From assembly GCA_022822325.1 (NCBI GenBank), contig JAJEBW010000036.1:90296-154295 (forward strand): 64,000 nt of DNA, written 5' to 3'. This document shows, one piece after another, positions 18,834-28,048 of the stretch (position 1 is its first letter; each line of letters opens with the position of its first letter). The DNA comes from Gemmatimonadota bacterium (GTDB taxonomy: Bacteria; Gemmatimonadota; Gemmatimonadetes; Longimicrobiales; Gaopeijiaceae). Below the pieces are notes generated by a model. It made no database searches, was not told the DNA's origin, and saw only the letters and a program-made list of their open reading frames with translations. A program made the translations under genes and the position numbers.

Positions 18834-20051
18834 ATGGCCCTGACCGCCTTTCCGTGGCGGCGTGCAGTCCCGCGCGCGCCCTGCCTTTCTGTTTTGCCGC
18901 CGCTGTTCTGCCTTCTCCTTGCGGCCGCCGCCTGCACCCCCACCCTCCCGGATGCGGCCGCCACCGGCGATCCCCTGCCCGGCCTGACCCAACGCGAGCT
19001 CGCCCGCTTCGAGTCCGGCCGCGCCCTCTTCGACCGCGTCTTCACCATCCCGGAAGGAACCGGCCCGCTCTTCAACGAGAACCAGTGCAGCGCCTGCCAC
19101 ACCTTCCCGGCCACCGGCGGCACCGGCGAACAGCTCGTCATCAAGGCCACGAGGCGGCGCGCGGACGGCAGTTGCGACATCCTGGCCGACGAGGGCGGCG
19201 AGAATCTGCGGCGACAGGCGATTCCCTCCCTGGCCCGGCTCGGCGTCCTGCGCGACACGATTCCCTCGGCGACGGCCACGGTCGCCACCTTCGCGGTTCC
19301 CTTTCTCTTTGGGCTGGGCGCGGCCGATCTGGTTCCCGAGCGCGCTCTCCTCGCGGCCGCCGATCCCGACGACCTCGACGGCGACGGCATCTCGGGGCGG
19401 GTGGGGCGCACCCCGGACGGCCGCGCGGGGCGCTTCGGGCGCAAAGCCGACGTGGCCTCGCTGCATGACTTCACCCACCTGGCGCTCTTCAACGAGATGG
19501 GGATCACCACCTCGGCGCACCCCCGCGAACGCGGCTCGAACGGCGCACCTTTGCCGCCCGGCGCCGACCCCGTCCCCGACCCCGAGCTCGGCGACGATTC
19601 CGCCCAACTCATCACCGACTTCGTGCGGATGCTCGCCCCGCCCCCCCGCCGCTCCCCCGAACCCGCCGCGGCCTCCGCCATCGCGCACGGCGAGTCGCTC
19701 TTCGCGGCCATCGGCTGCGCGGCCTGCCACACGCCCTACATCGTCACCGGACCGTCGCGGCTCGCCCCCCTCGACCGCGTCCGCGCTCCCCTCTATTCGG
19801 ACCTCCTCCTCCACGATCTCGGTCCGGCGCTGGCCAGCACCTGCGCACCCGGCGCCACCGAAACCGAATACCGCACCTCGCCGCTGCTCGGTCTTGGGGC
19901 GCGGCGCCGCTACCTGCACGATCTGCGGGCCTTCACCCTCGAACGCGCGATCGAGCTGCACGGTGGCGAGGCCCGGTCCGCCCGCGACGCCTTCGCCGCC
20001 CTTCCGGTCGCCGACCGCCAGGCGCTGCTCCGCTTCCTGCGCTCGCTGTAG
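18834..20051 (+). CDS. Di-heme oxidoreductase / DUF1111-like c-type cytochrome lipoprotein
   Basis: 405 residues from ATG 18834. A lipobox places acylated Cys at residue 34 (LLLAAAAC). Two heme-c sites are present: CSACH (residues 85-89) and CAACH (295-299). The order and spacing, plus LFNENQCSACHTFPATGG, FGRKADVASLHDFTHLALFNEMGI and GESLFAAIGCAACHTPYI, match the DUF1111 putative di-heme thiol oxidoreductase family, distant relatives of MauG/CcpA peroxidases. It would act in the periplasm, attached to a membrane, in electron transfer or oxidation of a thiol or organic substrate. Genes encoding imelysin-like iron proteins often accompany this family, but none is next to it here. Confidence 0.85.
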   Translation: MALTAFPWRRAVPRAPCLSVLPPLFCLLLAAAACTPTLPDAAATGDPLPGLTQRELARFESGRALFDRVFTIPEGTGPLFNENQCSACHTFPATGGTGEQLVIKATRRRADGSCDILADEGGENLRRQAIPSLARLGVLRDTIPSATATVATFAVPFLFGLGAADLVPERALLAAADPDDLDGDGISGRVGRTPDGRAGRFGRKADVASLHDFTHLALFNEMGITTSAHPRERGSNGAPLPPGADPVPDPELGDDSAQLITDFVRMLAPPPRRSPEPAAASAIAHGESLFAAIGCAACHTPYIVTGPSRLAPLDRVRAPLYSDLLLHDLGPALASTCAPGATETEYRTSPLLGLGARRRYLHDLRAFTLERAIELHGGEARSARDAFAALPVADRQALLRFLRSL

Positions 20052-20160
20052 TCCGCATTTTTCGCGCCACCCGCCCCCGCAATCGCGACCGCTTCCCACC
20101 GCGTGCGGGCCTGTAATTCCACCGCCTGCGCACCTGCGGGGCCAAATACGGGATGGAAGA

Positions 20161-21471
20161 CTACCGCTCCCGCTCCGCCCGAAACAATCGGTCCGTCAGC
20201 GTCGCCACGAGCGGCACCGCCAGGGTGAGCGTCACCAGGCCGACCTCTTCCGCGATGCCGGTGTCGTCGCGCTGTCCGGCAATCCCCAATGCATAGCCCG
20301 GTACCAGCGTCACCACCGCTCCGATCAGCGCGGCGCCCAGCGTCCCCCTTGACCGGTCGGTCTCGCCGGCGAAGCGCGCCCCCAGCGCCGCTCCCAGCGC
20401 GGGCAATCCCACCGCCGCCACGCCCGCGGCCATCGTCGTCGTGGCGTCGCAATCCGAGACGACCGCATCTCTGTCGGTCCCCCGAAACCCGACGCAGCGG
20501 CTGGCCAACGCCACGCCCGCGGCCAGACCTAGCGCATTGCCCGCCGCCGATCCCAGAAAGACCCGGCCGGTTCGGTGCGGCGCGGCCTCCAGCGACCAGT
20601 CGTGCCGCCGCGGCCCGAGCATCCGCAATCCGCCTCGCTCTCCGGGGGCGACTCCCGGCCGGCGCGTCTCGATGATCAGCGCGCCCCACATCGACCCGGT
20701 TCCGAAGCGCGCTCCCGCCTCCGACGGCTGGACCACCTCGATGCTCTCGACCATCTCGATCGGCAGGGTGGCGTAGAGAGTCGAGGGATTGGTGACGAGC
20801 ACCCCGTCAAGATAGACCTCCGGCGAGTTGCAGCCGGGATCGGTGCTGCCCAGTCCGCGAATGAAGTTGCCGGTCCGCGCGCCGCGAAACTCGAGGCAGG
20901 TCGGCCTTCCCACGACGCCGCTCCGGGTGATGTGGACGCCCGGGACCTGCGCGGTCAGCAGCTCGACGAGGGTGACGGCGGTGTTCTCGTAGCGAGCGAT
21001 CTCCTCGCGCGAGATGCGGTTCAGTTGACGGCCCGCGCCGCGGCGCGCCTCCTCCCTGCGGGTCGGCGCCTCCACCAACAGCGGAGCCAGGCGGATCTCC
21101 TCGCGCGCGATCTCGATGGTCAGCCGCCGCGCCTCGCTTCCGACGGCGATCTCGCGCCGGTGCGTTCCGTAGGCTAGATGGCGCACCGTCAGGATCCAGT
21201 CCCCCGGCGGCACCTCGGCGAACTCGAAGAACCCCTGGGCATCGGTCGCGCGCACCCCGAAATCGCCCAGCTCCACCCCCACGTCGGCGACCGCGGCGCC
21301 GGTGTCCCGGTCCACCACCCGACCGGAGACCGAGCCGGTTCCCTGGGCGGTGGCGGCGGAAGGGAACGCGCACAGAAACGCCAGCAGCGCGGGGACCGAA
21401 GTCGCCCGGTTCCGCCGTCCGCGCCGCCTCGCCTTCATCCCCAGCGCCCTCGTCTTCGCTCTCCTCGTCAT
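20161..21471 (-). CDS. TonB plug-domain protein lacking a barrel, with C-terminal hydrophobic segments
   Basis: 436 residues from ATG 21471 (GGGAGG, 8-nt spacing). A signal peptide ends SAATAQ; a CarboxypepD_reg domain follows (GSVSGRVVDRDTGAAVADVGVEL), then a TonB-receptor plug-like region (LVELLTAQVPGVHITRSG, GCNSPEVYLDGVLV, IEMVESIEVVQPSEAGARFGTGSMWGALIIETRR). Where a 22-strand barrel would normally start, the protein instead ends with about four hydrophobic segments (GNALGLAAGVALA, AAGVAAVGLPALGAALGA, LGAALIGAVVTLVPGYALGIA, VGLVTLTLAVPLVATL). It may act as a membrane-tethered plug or adaptor rather than a transporter. It is divergent from the susC gene. Confidence 0.8.
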   Translation of the reverse strand: MTRRAKTRALGMKARRRGRRNRATSVPALLAFLCAFPSAATAQGTGSVSGRVVDRDTGAAVADVGVELGDFGVRATDAQGFFEFAEVPPGDWILTVRHLAYGTHRREIAVGSEARRLTIEIAREEIRLAPLLVEAPTRREEARRGAGRQLNRISREEIARYENTAVTLVELLTAQVPGVHITRSGVVGRPTCLEFRGARTGNFIRGLGSTDPGCNSPEVYLDGVLVTNPSTLYATLPIEMVESIEVVQPSEAGARFGTGSMWGALIIETRRPGVAPGERGGLRMLGPRRHDWSLEAAPHRTGRVFLGSAAGNALGLAAGVALASRCVGFRGTDRDAVVSDCDATTTMAAGVAAVGLPALGAALGARFAGETDRSRGTLGAALIGAVVTLVPGYALGIAGQRDDTGIAEEVGLVTLTLAVPLVATLTDRLFRAERER

Positions 21472-21623
21472 CGTCTTCGCCTCCCGCGTCATTTGCCGCA
21501 CGCCCCTCCGGCGCACTAACATGTCCGTCGACAATGTCCATCGCATTGTAGGGGAGAGACCGTCCGGGACGCATCTTCGCTCCCTCTCTCCCCGCTTTCA
21601 CCCCGGGTCCCAAGGAGGACGCC

Positions 21624-24600
21624 ATGGAACGAAGAACGGGTCAGAAGCCACGCTGGGGAGGAATCGTCGCGCTCGCGGCGCTTGCCCTGGCGCTCCCCGC
21701 CGCCCTCGAAGCCCAGACGGGTTCGATTCGAGGCGAGGTGGTGGATGCAATCACGCAAAGGCCGATCGCGGGAGCCCAGGTCGAGATCGTCAATTCCCGC
21801 CTCGGCGGCCTCACCACGACCGCAGGGCAGTACCTCGTCCTCAATGTGCCGGTCGGCGAGCACGAGGTGCGGATTCAGTACATCGGGTTCGCGACGGCGA
21901 CGCAGACGGTGTCGGTGACGAGCGGCCAGGCGGCGACCGCCAACTTCGAGCTCGCCCAGGCGGCGCTGCAGCTCGACCAGATCGTGGTCACGGGAACGGC
22001 GCAAGAGACCGAGGCGCGGTCGGTCGGGAACACGGTCTCCACCATCGACGCGGCCGCGATCGCCGAGATCGCGCCGATCAGCACGGTGCAGCAGCTCCTC
22101 ACCGCGCGCACGCCGGGGCTTACGCTGACCGCCAACTCCGGCCAGGCGGGTTCGAGCTCCAAGCTGCGGATTCGCGGAGCCGGTTCGCTGGCGGCCGGGC
22201 TGGCGCCGGTGGTGTACGTCGATGGCGTGCGGATGAAGTCGGGCACGCAGGGCGGACTCGATGTGGGCTGGGGCGGCGCGCAGGGCACCGACGCCCTCGA
22301 CTTCCTGAACCCGAACGACATCGAGTCGATCGAGACGATCAAGGGACCGGCGGCCTCCACCCTCTACGGCGCCGATGCGGCCGGCGGAGTGATCCAGATC
22401 ATCACCAAGAAGGGCCGCGCCGGATCCGGCCTGGTCTGGAACGCATCCTTCGAGATGGGCTACAACGAGTGGGCGCTCGACACGCCGACCAACTACTGGC
22501 GCTGCACCTCGTCCAACATCGCCAACCCCTCGGTCTATCCGGGGTGCGCGGGCGTCGCCGAGAACACGGTGCTCATGGACGATCCGGTCAAGCGTCATCC
22601 GATGGCGCTGCGGCAGAACGAGGGCGGTCCGGAGAGCTACGCCGACCTCAGCACCTTCAACCTCTCGGCTCGCGGCGGCGGCGAGGCCTTCAACTACTAC
22701 CTCTCCTTCGAGACGGGGGGCGAAGAGGGCGTCTACTACAACAACTTCCGCAACCGCACCTCCGGCCGCGCAAACTTCGGCTTCACCCCGACCGAGCGGT
22801 TCTCGACCACGGTCAATGTGGGATACGCGCGCACGCATGTGCAGATGCCCTTCGCGAACAACTCTTCCAACTCGATCCTGCGGAACGGATTCCGCGGGCG
22901 GCCCGGTTCTTCGGCGCCATGGGAAGAGGGATTCCGGGGCTTCGGACCCAATCTTTCCAATCAGTACGACAACCAGACCGAGGCCGAACGCACGACCATC
23001 GGCATGACCGTCAACTACCAGCCGTGGGACTGGTTCACCAACCGCCTCACCCTGGGAATGGACAAGCAGGACCGGGTCAACAGCGAAGTCTACGAGATCG
23101 ACACGACCGGGGCCCAGCCCTGGGGATCGCTGGCCGCCAATGGACGGGTGCAGCGCGAACTGCCGGTCGATCACTACTGGACGCTCGACTACGCCGGCAC
23201 GATGTCCACCGACGTCACCGCCGACATCGGCTCGTCGCTCTCCTTCGGGATGCAACTCGTGCGCGAACAGTACTCGTCGCACTACGTCGAGGGACAGGGA
23301 TTCGTGGCCAACAACCTCAACCTCATCGGGACCGCCGCAACGACGCTGGCTTCGCAGGGATTCGTGGAGCAGACCTCGCTGGGCGTGTACTTCCAGGAAC
23401 AGTTGGCCTGGCGGGATCGGCTCTACGGCCAGGTTGCGGTGCGCGTGGACGACAACTCGGCCTTCGGCAGCGACTTCTCGCTCGTCGTCTATCCGAAGGC
23501 GTCGATCTCCTACATCATCTCGGACGAGGATTTCTTCGACCTTCCCTATCTGGACGAGCTGAAGTTGCGGACGGCCTGGGGACAGGCAGGCAAGGCGCCC
23601 GATCCCTTTACCGCCGACCGGGCCTACGCGCCCGATGTGACCGTGGTCGGCGATGCGGCCGTGAACCAGCTCTCGACCGCTTCCTACGGCAACCCCGACC
23701 TCAAGGCCGAGACCGGATCGGAGCTGGAGATCGGCTTCGACGCTTCCTTCCTGAACGGTCGCGCGGCGCTGGAAGCCACCTACTACAATCAGCGCACCAC
23801 CGACGCACTGATTCAGGTTCCCGATCCGCCCTCCAGCGGGTTCAGCGGCAGCCACTTCGTGAATATCGGCGAGATCGCCAACAGCGGTTTCGAATTCCTG
23901 CTCACCGGTTCGCCGATCTATTCGCGCAACCTTGCATGGGACGCCACCCTCTCCCTCTACACCAACTCGAACGAACTGGTCTCCTTCGGGGGAGCGCTCG
24001 ACGAGATCGCCTTCGGCGCCTTCGCCCAGGTCCACAAGCACATCGAAGGCTATCCCCTCGGCGGGTACTGGTATGTGGATGTGCAGCGCGACGGCAGCGG
24101 CAATCCCGTTCTGAACGCCAGCGGCGGCGCCATTGTCGATTACGACAACGAGGTCTACCTGGGGCCGCAACTGCCCACGCGCGAGATCGCCTTCTCCAAC
24201 ACCGTCACCCTTCTGGGCAACCTGCGCATCTTCGCCCAGATGGACTACAAGGGCGGCAACTACCAGTGGTGCGCCATCTGCTCCATTCGCAACCGCATCG
24301 ACCGCAACTCCTGGGAGGTCAACAACCCCGATGCGAGTCCTGCGGAGGTCGCGGTCTGGCGCAGCCGTCAGACGAAGACGCACCTCTTCCCGGCCGACCT
24401 CATCAAGCTTCGCGAGGTGGCGCTGAGCTACACGCTGCCCACGCAGATGAGCACCGCCTTCCGCGCGGACCGGGCCACCCTGACGGTTTCGGGAAGGAAC
24501 CTCTGGATGTGGACGAAATACGGGGGCACGGCCGATCCGGAGGTCACCTTCTACAGCACGCGCGAGTTCAACGAGCTCGACTACGCTTCCACGCCGATGA

Positions 24601-24638
24601 GCCGCAGGTTGGCGGCGTCGCTCGCCCTGCAGTTCTAG
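21624..24638 (+). CDS. SusC/RagA-family TonB-linked outer-membrane receptor
   Basis: 1004 residues from ATG 21624 (AAGGAGG upstream). Signal peptide to about residue 30 (LEAQ), CarboxypepD_reg domain (GSIRGEVVDAITQRPIAGAQVEIVNSR), plug domain (QLLTARTPGLTLTANSGQAGSSSKLRIRG, VVYVDGVRM, IESIETIKGPAASTLYGADAAGGVIQIITKKG), then a long beta-barrel ending LAASLALQF with the C-terminal Phe expected of outer-membrane barrels. SusC-type proteins import glycans or peptides together with a SusD lid. The SusD partner starts 15 bp downstream, so the pair forms one uptake operon. Substrate unknown; no glycoside hydrolase lies directly in the operon. Confidence 0.93.
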   Translation: MERRTGQKPRWGGIVALAALALALPAALEAQTGSIRGEVVDAITQRPIAGAQVEIVNSRLGGLTTTAGQYLVLNVPVGEHEVRIQYIGFATATQTVSVTSGQAATANFELAQAALQLDQIVVTGTAQETEARSVGNTVSTIDAAAIAEIAPISTVQQLLTARTPGLTLTANSGQAGSSSKLRIRGAGSLAAGLAPVVYVDGVRMKSGTQGGLDVGWGGAQGTDALDFLNPNDIESIETIKGPAASTLYGADAAGGVIQIITKKGRAGSGLVWNASFEMGYNEWALDTPTNYWRCTSSNIANPSVYPGCAGVAENTVLMDDPVKRHPMALRQNEGGPESYADLSTFNLSARGGGEAFNYYLSFETGGEEGVYYNNFRNRTSGRANFGFTPTERFSTTVNVGYARTHVQMPFANNSSNSILRNGFRGRPGSSAPWEEGFRGFGPNLSNQYDNQTEAERTTIGMTVNYQPWDWFTNRLTLGMDKQDRVNSEVYEIDTTGAQPWGSLAANGRVQRELPVDHYWTLDYAGTMSTDVTADIGSSLSFGMQLVREQYSSHYVEGQGFVANNLNLIGTAATTLASQGFVEQTSLGVYFQEQLAWRDRLYGQVAVRVDDNSAFGSDFSLVVYPKASISYIISDEDFFDLPYLDELKLRTAWGQAGKAPDPFTADRAYAPDVTVVGDAAVNQLSTASYGNPDLKAETGSELEIGFDASFLNGRAALEATYYNQRTTDALIQVPDPPSSGFSGSHFVNIGEIANSGFEFLLTGSPIYSRNLAWDATLSLYTNSNELVSFGGALDEIAFGAFAQVHKHIEGYPLGGYWYVDVQRDGSGNPVLNASGGAIVDYDNEVYLGPQLPTREIAFSNTVTLLGNLRIFAQMDYKGGNYQWCAICSIRNRIDRNSWEVNNPDASPAEVAVWRSRQTKTHLFPADLIKLREVALSYTLPTQMSTAFRADRATLTVSGRNLWMWTKYGGTADPEVTFYSTREFNELDYASTPMSRRLAASLALQF

Positions 24639-24653
24639 GAGAGGAGGAACAAG

Positions 24654-26069
24654 ATGATCTCTCGACCCGGCAAGACTCGACACAACCACAATCGACACAA
24701 CCACAATCGGACAGCGACACCTGGCGCGACCGGCAAGGCGCTGCGAATCGTCGGCGCGCTTGCGTTGCTCGCGGCCATTCCGGCCTGCGACACCCTCGAC
24801 GAGCTCCTGGTGGCGAACAACCCCGAGCGAATCTCGGAGGACGCCCTCAACGACGAGTTGCTGGTCGATGTGCTGACCAACAGCGTGATCGGCGAGTTCT
24901 CCGGAATGTACGACGACCCGTACATCTGGCGGGGAAGCATGTTCACCGACGAACAGATCACCGGCATCAACTGGGAATCGACCGCACGGCTCAGCCAGCG
25001 TCTGGTTCGCTACGACGAGGGCGATCCCGACTACATGTTCTCGGCGACCAGCGCCGCGCGCGCCATGGCGGACAGCGTCGCGGGGAGGTTCCGCACCCTG
25101 CTCGACAATCCCACCGCCGACGATCGGATGGCCACCGCGCTGATCTACGCCGGCTATTCCCACATTGTGATGGGCGACGTCATGTGCGAAGCCGTCTTCG
25201 ATGTGGGCGAATCCATCGTCTCGCAGGCGCAGATCTACGAGCGTGGGCTGTCGCGCCTTGAAGAGGGAATGCAGGTGGCGGCGGCCGCAGGACGCGGTGA
25301 TCTGGTGAATCTGGCGCGCGTCGGGTTGGCCCGTTCCCACCTCAACCTGGGCAACCACAGCCAGGTCGTTCAGTATGCGTCCGAGGTCCCCGAGGACTTC
25401 GTGCACTGGGTGGAATACGAGCAAACCTCCGACGGCGGCACCGATCTGGTGCTCTGGGGCAGGATCAATGGCGGGAATCACTCGCTGGGCGTGCACCCGA
25501 ACTTCCTGAATGGCGAGTTCGGCACACAGGACATCGTGGCGAGCCAAACCGATCCGCGGGTCCAGCACACGACAAGCTGGTCGCTGGGCCACAACCGGCT
25601 CACGCGGCTCTACAAGCCGTACCAGTCGCTTCCCTACAGCGGCTTCAATGGCGAAGCGATCGCCGATGGCGGGACGCCGCCCTTCTACGACCGCGGCACC
25701 GATATCAGTATGGCTTCGGGGCTGGAGGCGCTTCACCACCTCTACGAAGCGGCGGGCCCGAGTGGAATGGGTCCGGCGGGGTCCACGCTCGACTTCGTGA
25801 ATGCGCGGCGAGCCTTCGGCAACCAGGATCCGGTCGATCTTTCCGGCGCGGCGCTGATGGCCGAACTGCGCGAACAGCGCGGACGCGATCTGTACATGGG
25901 CGGCTTCCGGCTGGGCGATCTGCGCCGCTGGCGGAACCAGGGCGCGGGGGATTTCTTCCCCTCCGGGACCCACCCGACCACCGAGTGGGGATCATATGGC
26001 GACGCGACCTGCTTCCCGCTCCCGCTCGAGGAGTATGAAGGCAATCCCAACCTGACCAAGCCCTCCTGA
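24654..26069 (+). CDS. SusD/RagB-like substrate-binding lipoprotein
   Basis: 471 residues from ATG 24654 (GAGGAGGAAC upstream). The n-region contains a duplicated peptide NHNRHNHNR, then a lipoprotein signal ending LLAAIPAC. The mature chain is helical with TPR-like features (GLSRLEEGMQVAAAAGRGDLVNLARVGLARSHLNLGN) and ends with the SusD signature region ALMAELREQRGRDLYMGGFRLGDLRRWRNQGAGDFFP. It would sit on the outer leaflet of the outer membrane as a lid on the SusC-like barrel encoded just upstream. The distance from canonical Bacteroidota SusD suggests the Gemmatimonadota-type branch. Confidence 0.88.
   Translation: MISRPGKTRHNHNRHNHNRTATPGATGKALRIVGALALLAAIPACDTLDELLVANNPERISEDALNDELLVDVLTNSVIGEFSGMYDDPYIWRGSMFTDEQITGINWESTARLSQRLVRYDEGDPDYMFSATSAARAMADSVAGRFRTLLDNPTADDRMATALIYAGYSHIVMGDVMCEAVFDVGESIVSQAQIYERGLSRLEEGMQVAAAAGRGDLVNLARVGLARSHLNLGNHSQVVQYASEVPEDFVHWVEYEQTSDGGTDLVLWGRINGGNHSLGVHPNFLNGEFGTQDIVASQTDPRVQHTTSWSLGHNRLTRLYKPYQSLPYSGFNGEAIADGGTPPFYDRGTDISMASGLEALHHLYEAAGPSGMGPAGSTLDFVNARRAFGNQDPVDLSGAALMAELREQRGRDLYMGGFRLGDLRRWRNQGAGDFFPSGTHPTTEWGSYGDATCFPLPLEEYEGNPNLTKPS
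24678..24707 (+). repeat. Perfect 15-bp tandem duplication in the SusD-like gene
   Basis: CGACACAACCACAAT occurs twice back to back (24678-24692, 24693-24707). It duplicates five codons of the n-region (the HNHNR stretch), upstream of the hydrophobic signal core. It keeps the frame and is probably neutral slippage. Confidence 0.85.
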
Positions 26070-26089
26070 CGCTGGACAGCGAAGACGGC

Positions 26090-26605
26090 GTGACCACGCG
26101 TTCAGGCAATGGGGGTGCGGCGGCCGGCAAGGTCGTCGCGCCCCCTCGCGTCTTCACGGCTGCGGGGCCGGCGCGCCCGTCTTTGACCCTGGGGATTGCG
26201 CGGATGGCGGGGGTGACGGCGATCGCGGCGGCGGTTGCCTCCTGCGGCCTCCTCGACGACGACCAGGCGCTCCCGGAGGTTGCCCGGGTGGAGATTGCGG
26301 GCACGGCGCCGGTGCCGCTCGAGGTGATCGTTTCGGACGACTTTGTGCGGGTGAACGACTTCAACCAGGGCATTCGCTACACCACCCTGACGAGCGCCGA
26401 CACCCTGCTTGTGCAGCCGGACTTCGTGCGCGACTACGACATCAGCGTCACGCGCCGCTTCCTGGTGCGGGTGGCCAATCACGCGGCGGAGGCGGCTTCG
26501 ATCACTCTCGTGGTCAGCTTTGACGGCGTGGAGGAATACCGGCAGGGAGCGACGCTCGCGGAGGGTGGATCGCTCGAGTTCAGCGAGGTCTTCTTCGGAA
26601 CCTGA
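26090..26605 (+). CDS. Small exported lipoprotein of unknown function, last gene of the SusC/D operon
   Basis: 171 residues from GTG 26090; ATG 26204 is a plausible shorter start placing a compact lipoprotein signal (MAGVTAIAAAVASC) at the N terminus, giving 133 residues. The mature part is beta-rich (VARVEIAGTAPVPLEVIVSDDFVRVND, RRFLVRVANHAAEAASITLVVSFDGVEEYRQGATL), reminiscent of an Ig-like sandwich, with no recognised family. It follows susD by 20 bp and likely assists or decorates the uptake complex. Its 3' end overlaps the convergent PepSY gene by 26 bp. Confidence 0.65.
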   Translation: MTTRSGNGGAAAGKVVAPPRVFTAAGPARPSLTLGIARMAGVTAIAAAVASCGLLDDDQALPEVARVEIAGTAPVPLEVIVSDDFVRVNDFNQGIRYTTLTSADTLLVQPDFVRDYDISVTRRFLVRVANHAAEAASITLVVSFDGVEEYRQGATLAEGGSLEFSEVFFGT

Positions 26606-27983
26606 GTCTTCGGGACCTGAGTCCCACGAAGCGAACCGCGCGCCGCGCCGCCAGCGACAGACCGGTCCACACCATGAGCGCGGCCGCCGCCGAAAAGAGT
26701 CCCGCCAGCACCCCGCCCCACCACCCCCAGTACTCGCCGGTATGCGCGTACCGGAGAAACTGCTGTCCTCGCCGACCCGGTGTCTCGTCGGCAAAGGTCC
26801 GCCACCCCCGCACGGCCGCGTTCCGCGCATCGATCGTCAGGTGGCCGGTCCGGTGCGGCTGTCCCTCCGCGCCGCCGCGCACCTCGACCCGCACCACCTC
26901 GTCGCGCGGTCGCGGCAGCGTCAGCACGAGCGTCTTCCACCCCGGCGCCCATGACATTGCCGTGGCGAGCACGCCGGAAAGCTGCGCGCCGCCCCGCTCC
27001 TCGCCGACAACCCCGGCCGCCTCCGGCCACCCCCCGCCCCCCACACCCCTTCCCACCACCGGATTCACCCGGTCGCCCACGCCCGGATAGGAGGTCGCGA
27101 TCCCCGTCGCGACGATGATCGCAAGGGGCGCCGCCGACCAGATTCCCACCACCTGGTGCCAATCGAGATCCCGCAGCGCGCCCCGCGTCCCCCGCCGCAA
27201 CCGCAGCGCCCGGCCCAGCGAGCTGCGCGACGGCGCCCGCGGCCACCACAGCACCGGTCCGGTCAGAAGCAGCGCCAGAAGCGCCAGGTTGGCCGCGCCG
27301 GTCACCGCGCGGGCCCGCCGCACCGATCCACCCGAAACATTGAACCAGCGATGCCAGCCCTCGACCGCCTCGAAGAAGCGCTCCGCACGGCCCGGGCCCA
27401 CGGCGAGAACGGCGCCCGTCCAGGGATCGAGGTCGGCGTGGCGACCGCGTCCCGCGAAGACGCGCACCGGGGCCCGGGGATCGGACCGATAGCGCAGGGA
27501 GGTGGCCGTGAAGGGGGTTCCGCCGTTGACTGCCGCCGCGTCTCCGTCTCCCGAGAGCGCGCCCTCCGCCGCCGCCACGATCTCGGCGGGGGTCAGCCGC
27601 GCCGCCCGGTCGTCCGCTTCCGGCTGCGGCAGGGCGCCTTCCACGGTCAAAGCGCCTTCCCCAACCCAGGTCCCTCCCCCAACCAAAGCGTCCCTCTCGA
27701 CCAGAGCCCCGGCCTCAGCCAGGGCCCCGGCCTCGACCGCAGTCCCTTCCTCCACCAAATCCGCGAAGTGCCGACGCTCAGCCAACGCCAGCACCGGAGC
27801 CCGAAGCGAGAGCAGCGCGCCGGTGAGAGACATCATCAGAATGACCGCGGCGGCCCCGACAGCCACCGAGAGATGAATCCGGAAAACGACCCGCCGGATC
27901 ACGACGGCCGCATCCCGCCGGATACCGCCCCCGCCCGGCTCCGCGTCAAACCGCTTGGCGACATCCCGCCCCGACAACCCCAT
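26580..27983 (-). CDS. PepSY-associated TM-helix protein (PiuB-like, iron-linked)
   Basis: 467 residues from 27983. An N-terminal membrane helix (LSVAVGAAAVILMMSLTGALLSL) is followed by a low-complexity Ala/Gly/Val-rich repeat (about residues 80-120, GAL-x(n) units), a PepSY-like domain (LTPAEIVAAAEGAL ... ASLRYRSDPRAPVRVF), then three more helices (NLALLALLLTGPVLWW, IWSAAPLAIIVATGIA, GGVLAGLFSAAAALMVWTGLSL) with HRWFNVSGG and FLRYAHTGEYWG between. This matches the PepSY_TM / PiuB family, often Fur-controlled and linked to ferric siderophore reduction in the inner membrane. It lies 65 bp downstream of the helix-hairpin-helix lipoprotein and probably shares its Fur-like site. Confidence 0.83.
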   Translation of the reverse strand: MGLSGRDVAKRFDAEPGGGGIRRDAAVVIRRVVFRIHLSVAVGAAAVILMMSLTGALLSLRAPVLALAERRHFADLVEEGTAVEAGALAEAGALVERDALVGGGTWVGEGALTVEGALPQPEADDRAARLTPAEIVAAAEGALSGDGDAAAVNGGTPFTATSLRYRSDPRAPVRVFAGRGRHADLDPWTGAVLAVGPGRAERFFEAVEGWHRWFNVSGGSVRRARAVTGAANLALLALLLTGPVLWWPRAPSRSSLGRALRLRRGTRGALRDLDWHQVVGIWSAAPLAIIVATGIATSYPGVGDRVNPVVGRGVGGGGWPEAAGVVGEERGGAQLSGVLATAMSWAPGWKTLVLTLPRPRDEVVRVEVRGGAEGQPHRTGHLTIDARNAAVRGWRTFADETPGRRGQQFLRYAHTGEYWGWWGGVLAGLFSAAAALMVWTGLSLAARRAVRFVGLRSRRLRFRRRPR

Positions 27984-28048
27984 CCGCCACGGCCACTCTC
28001 CGGGCCCGGCGTCACCCGCTTCAGCCCTCCGACCCGGCTCGGCGCCAC

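Noticed and set aside
21516..25973. 1485-codon minus-strand ORF opposite susC/susD
   Set aside because: Overlaps two well-recognised plus-strand genes; composition is Val/Gly/Arg shadow-like.
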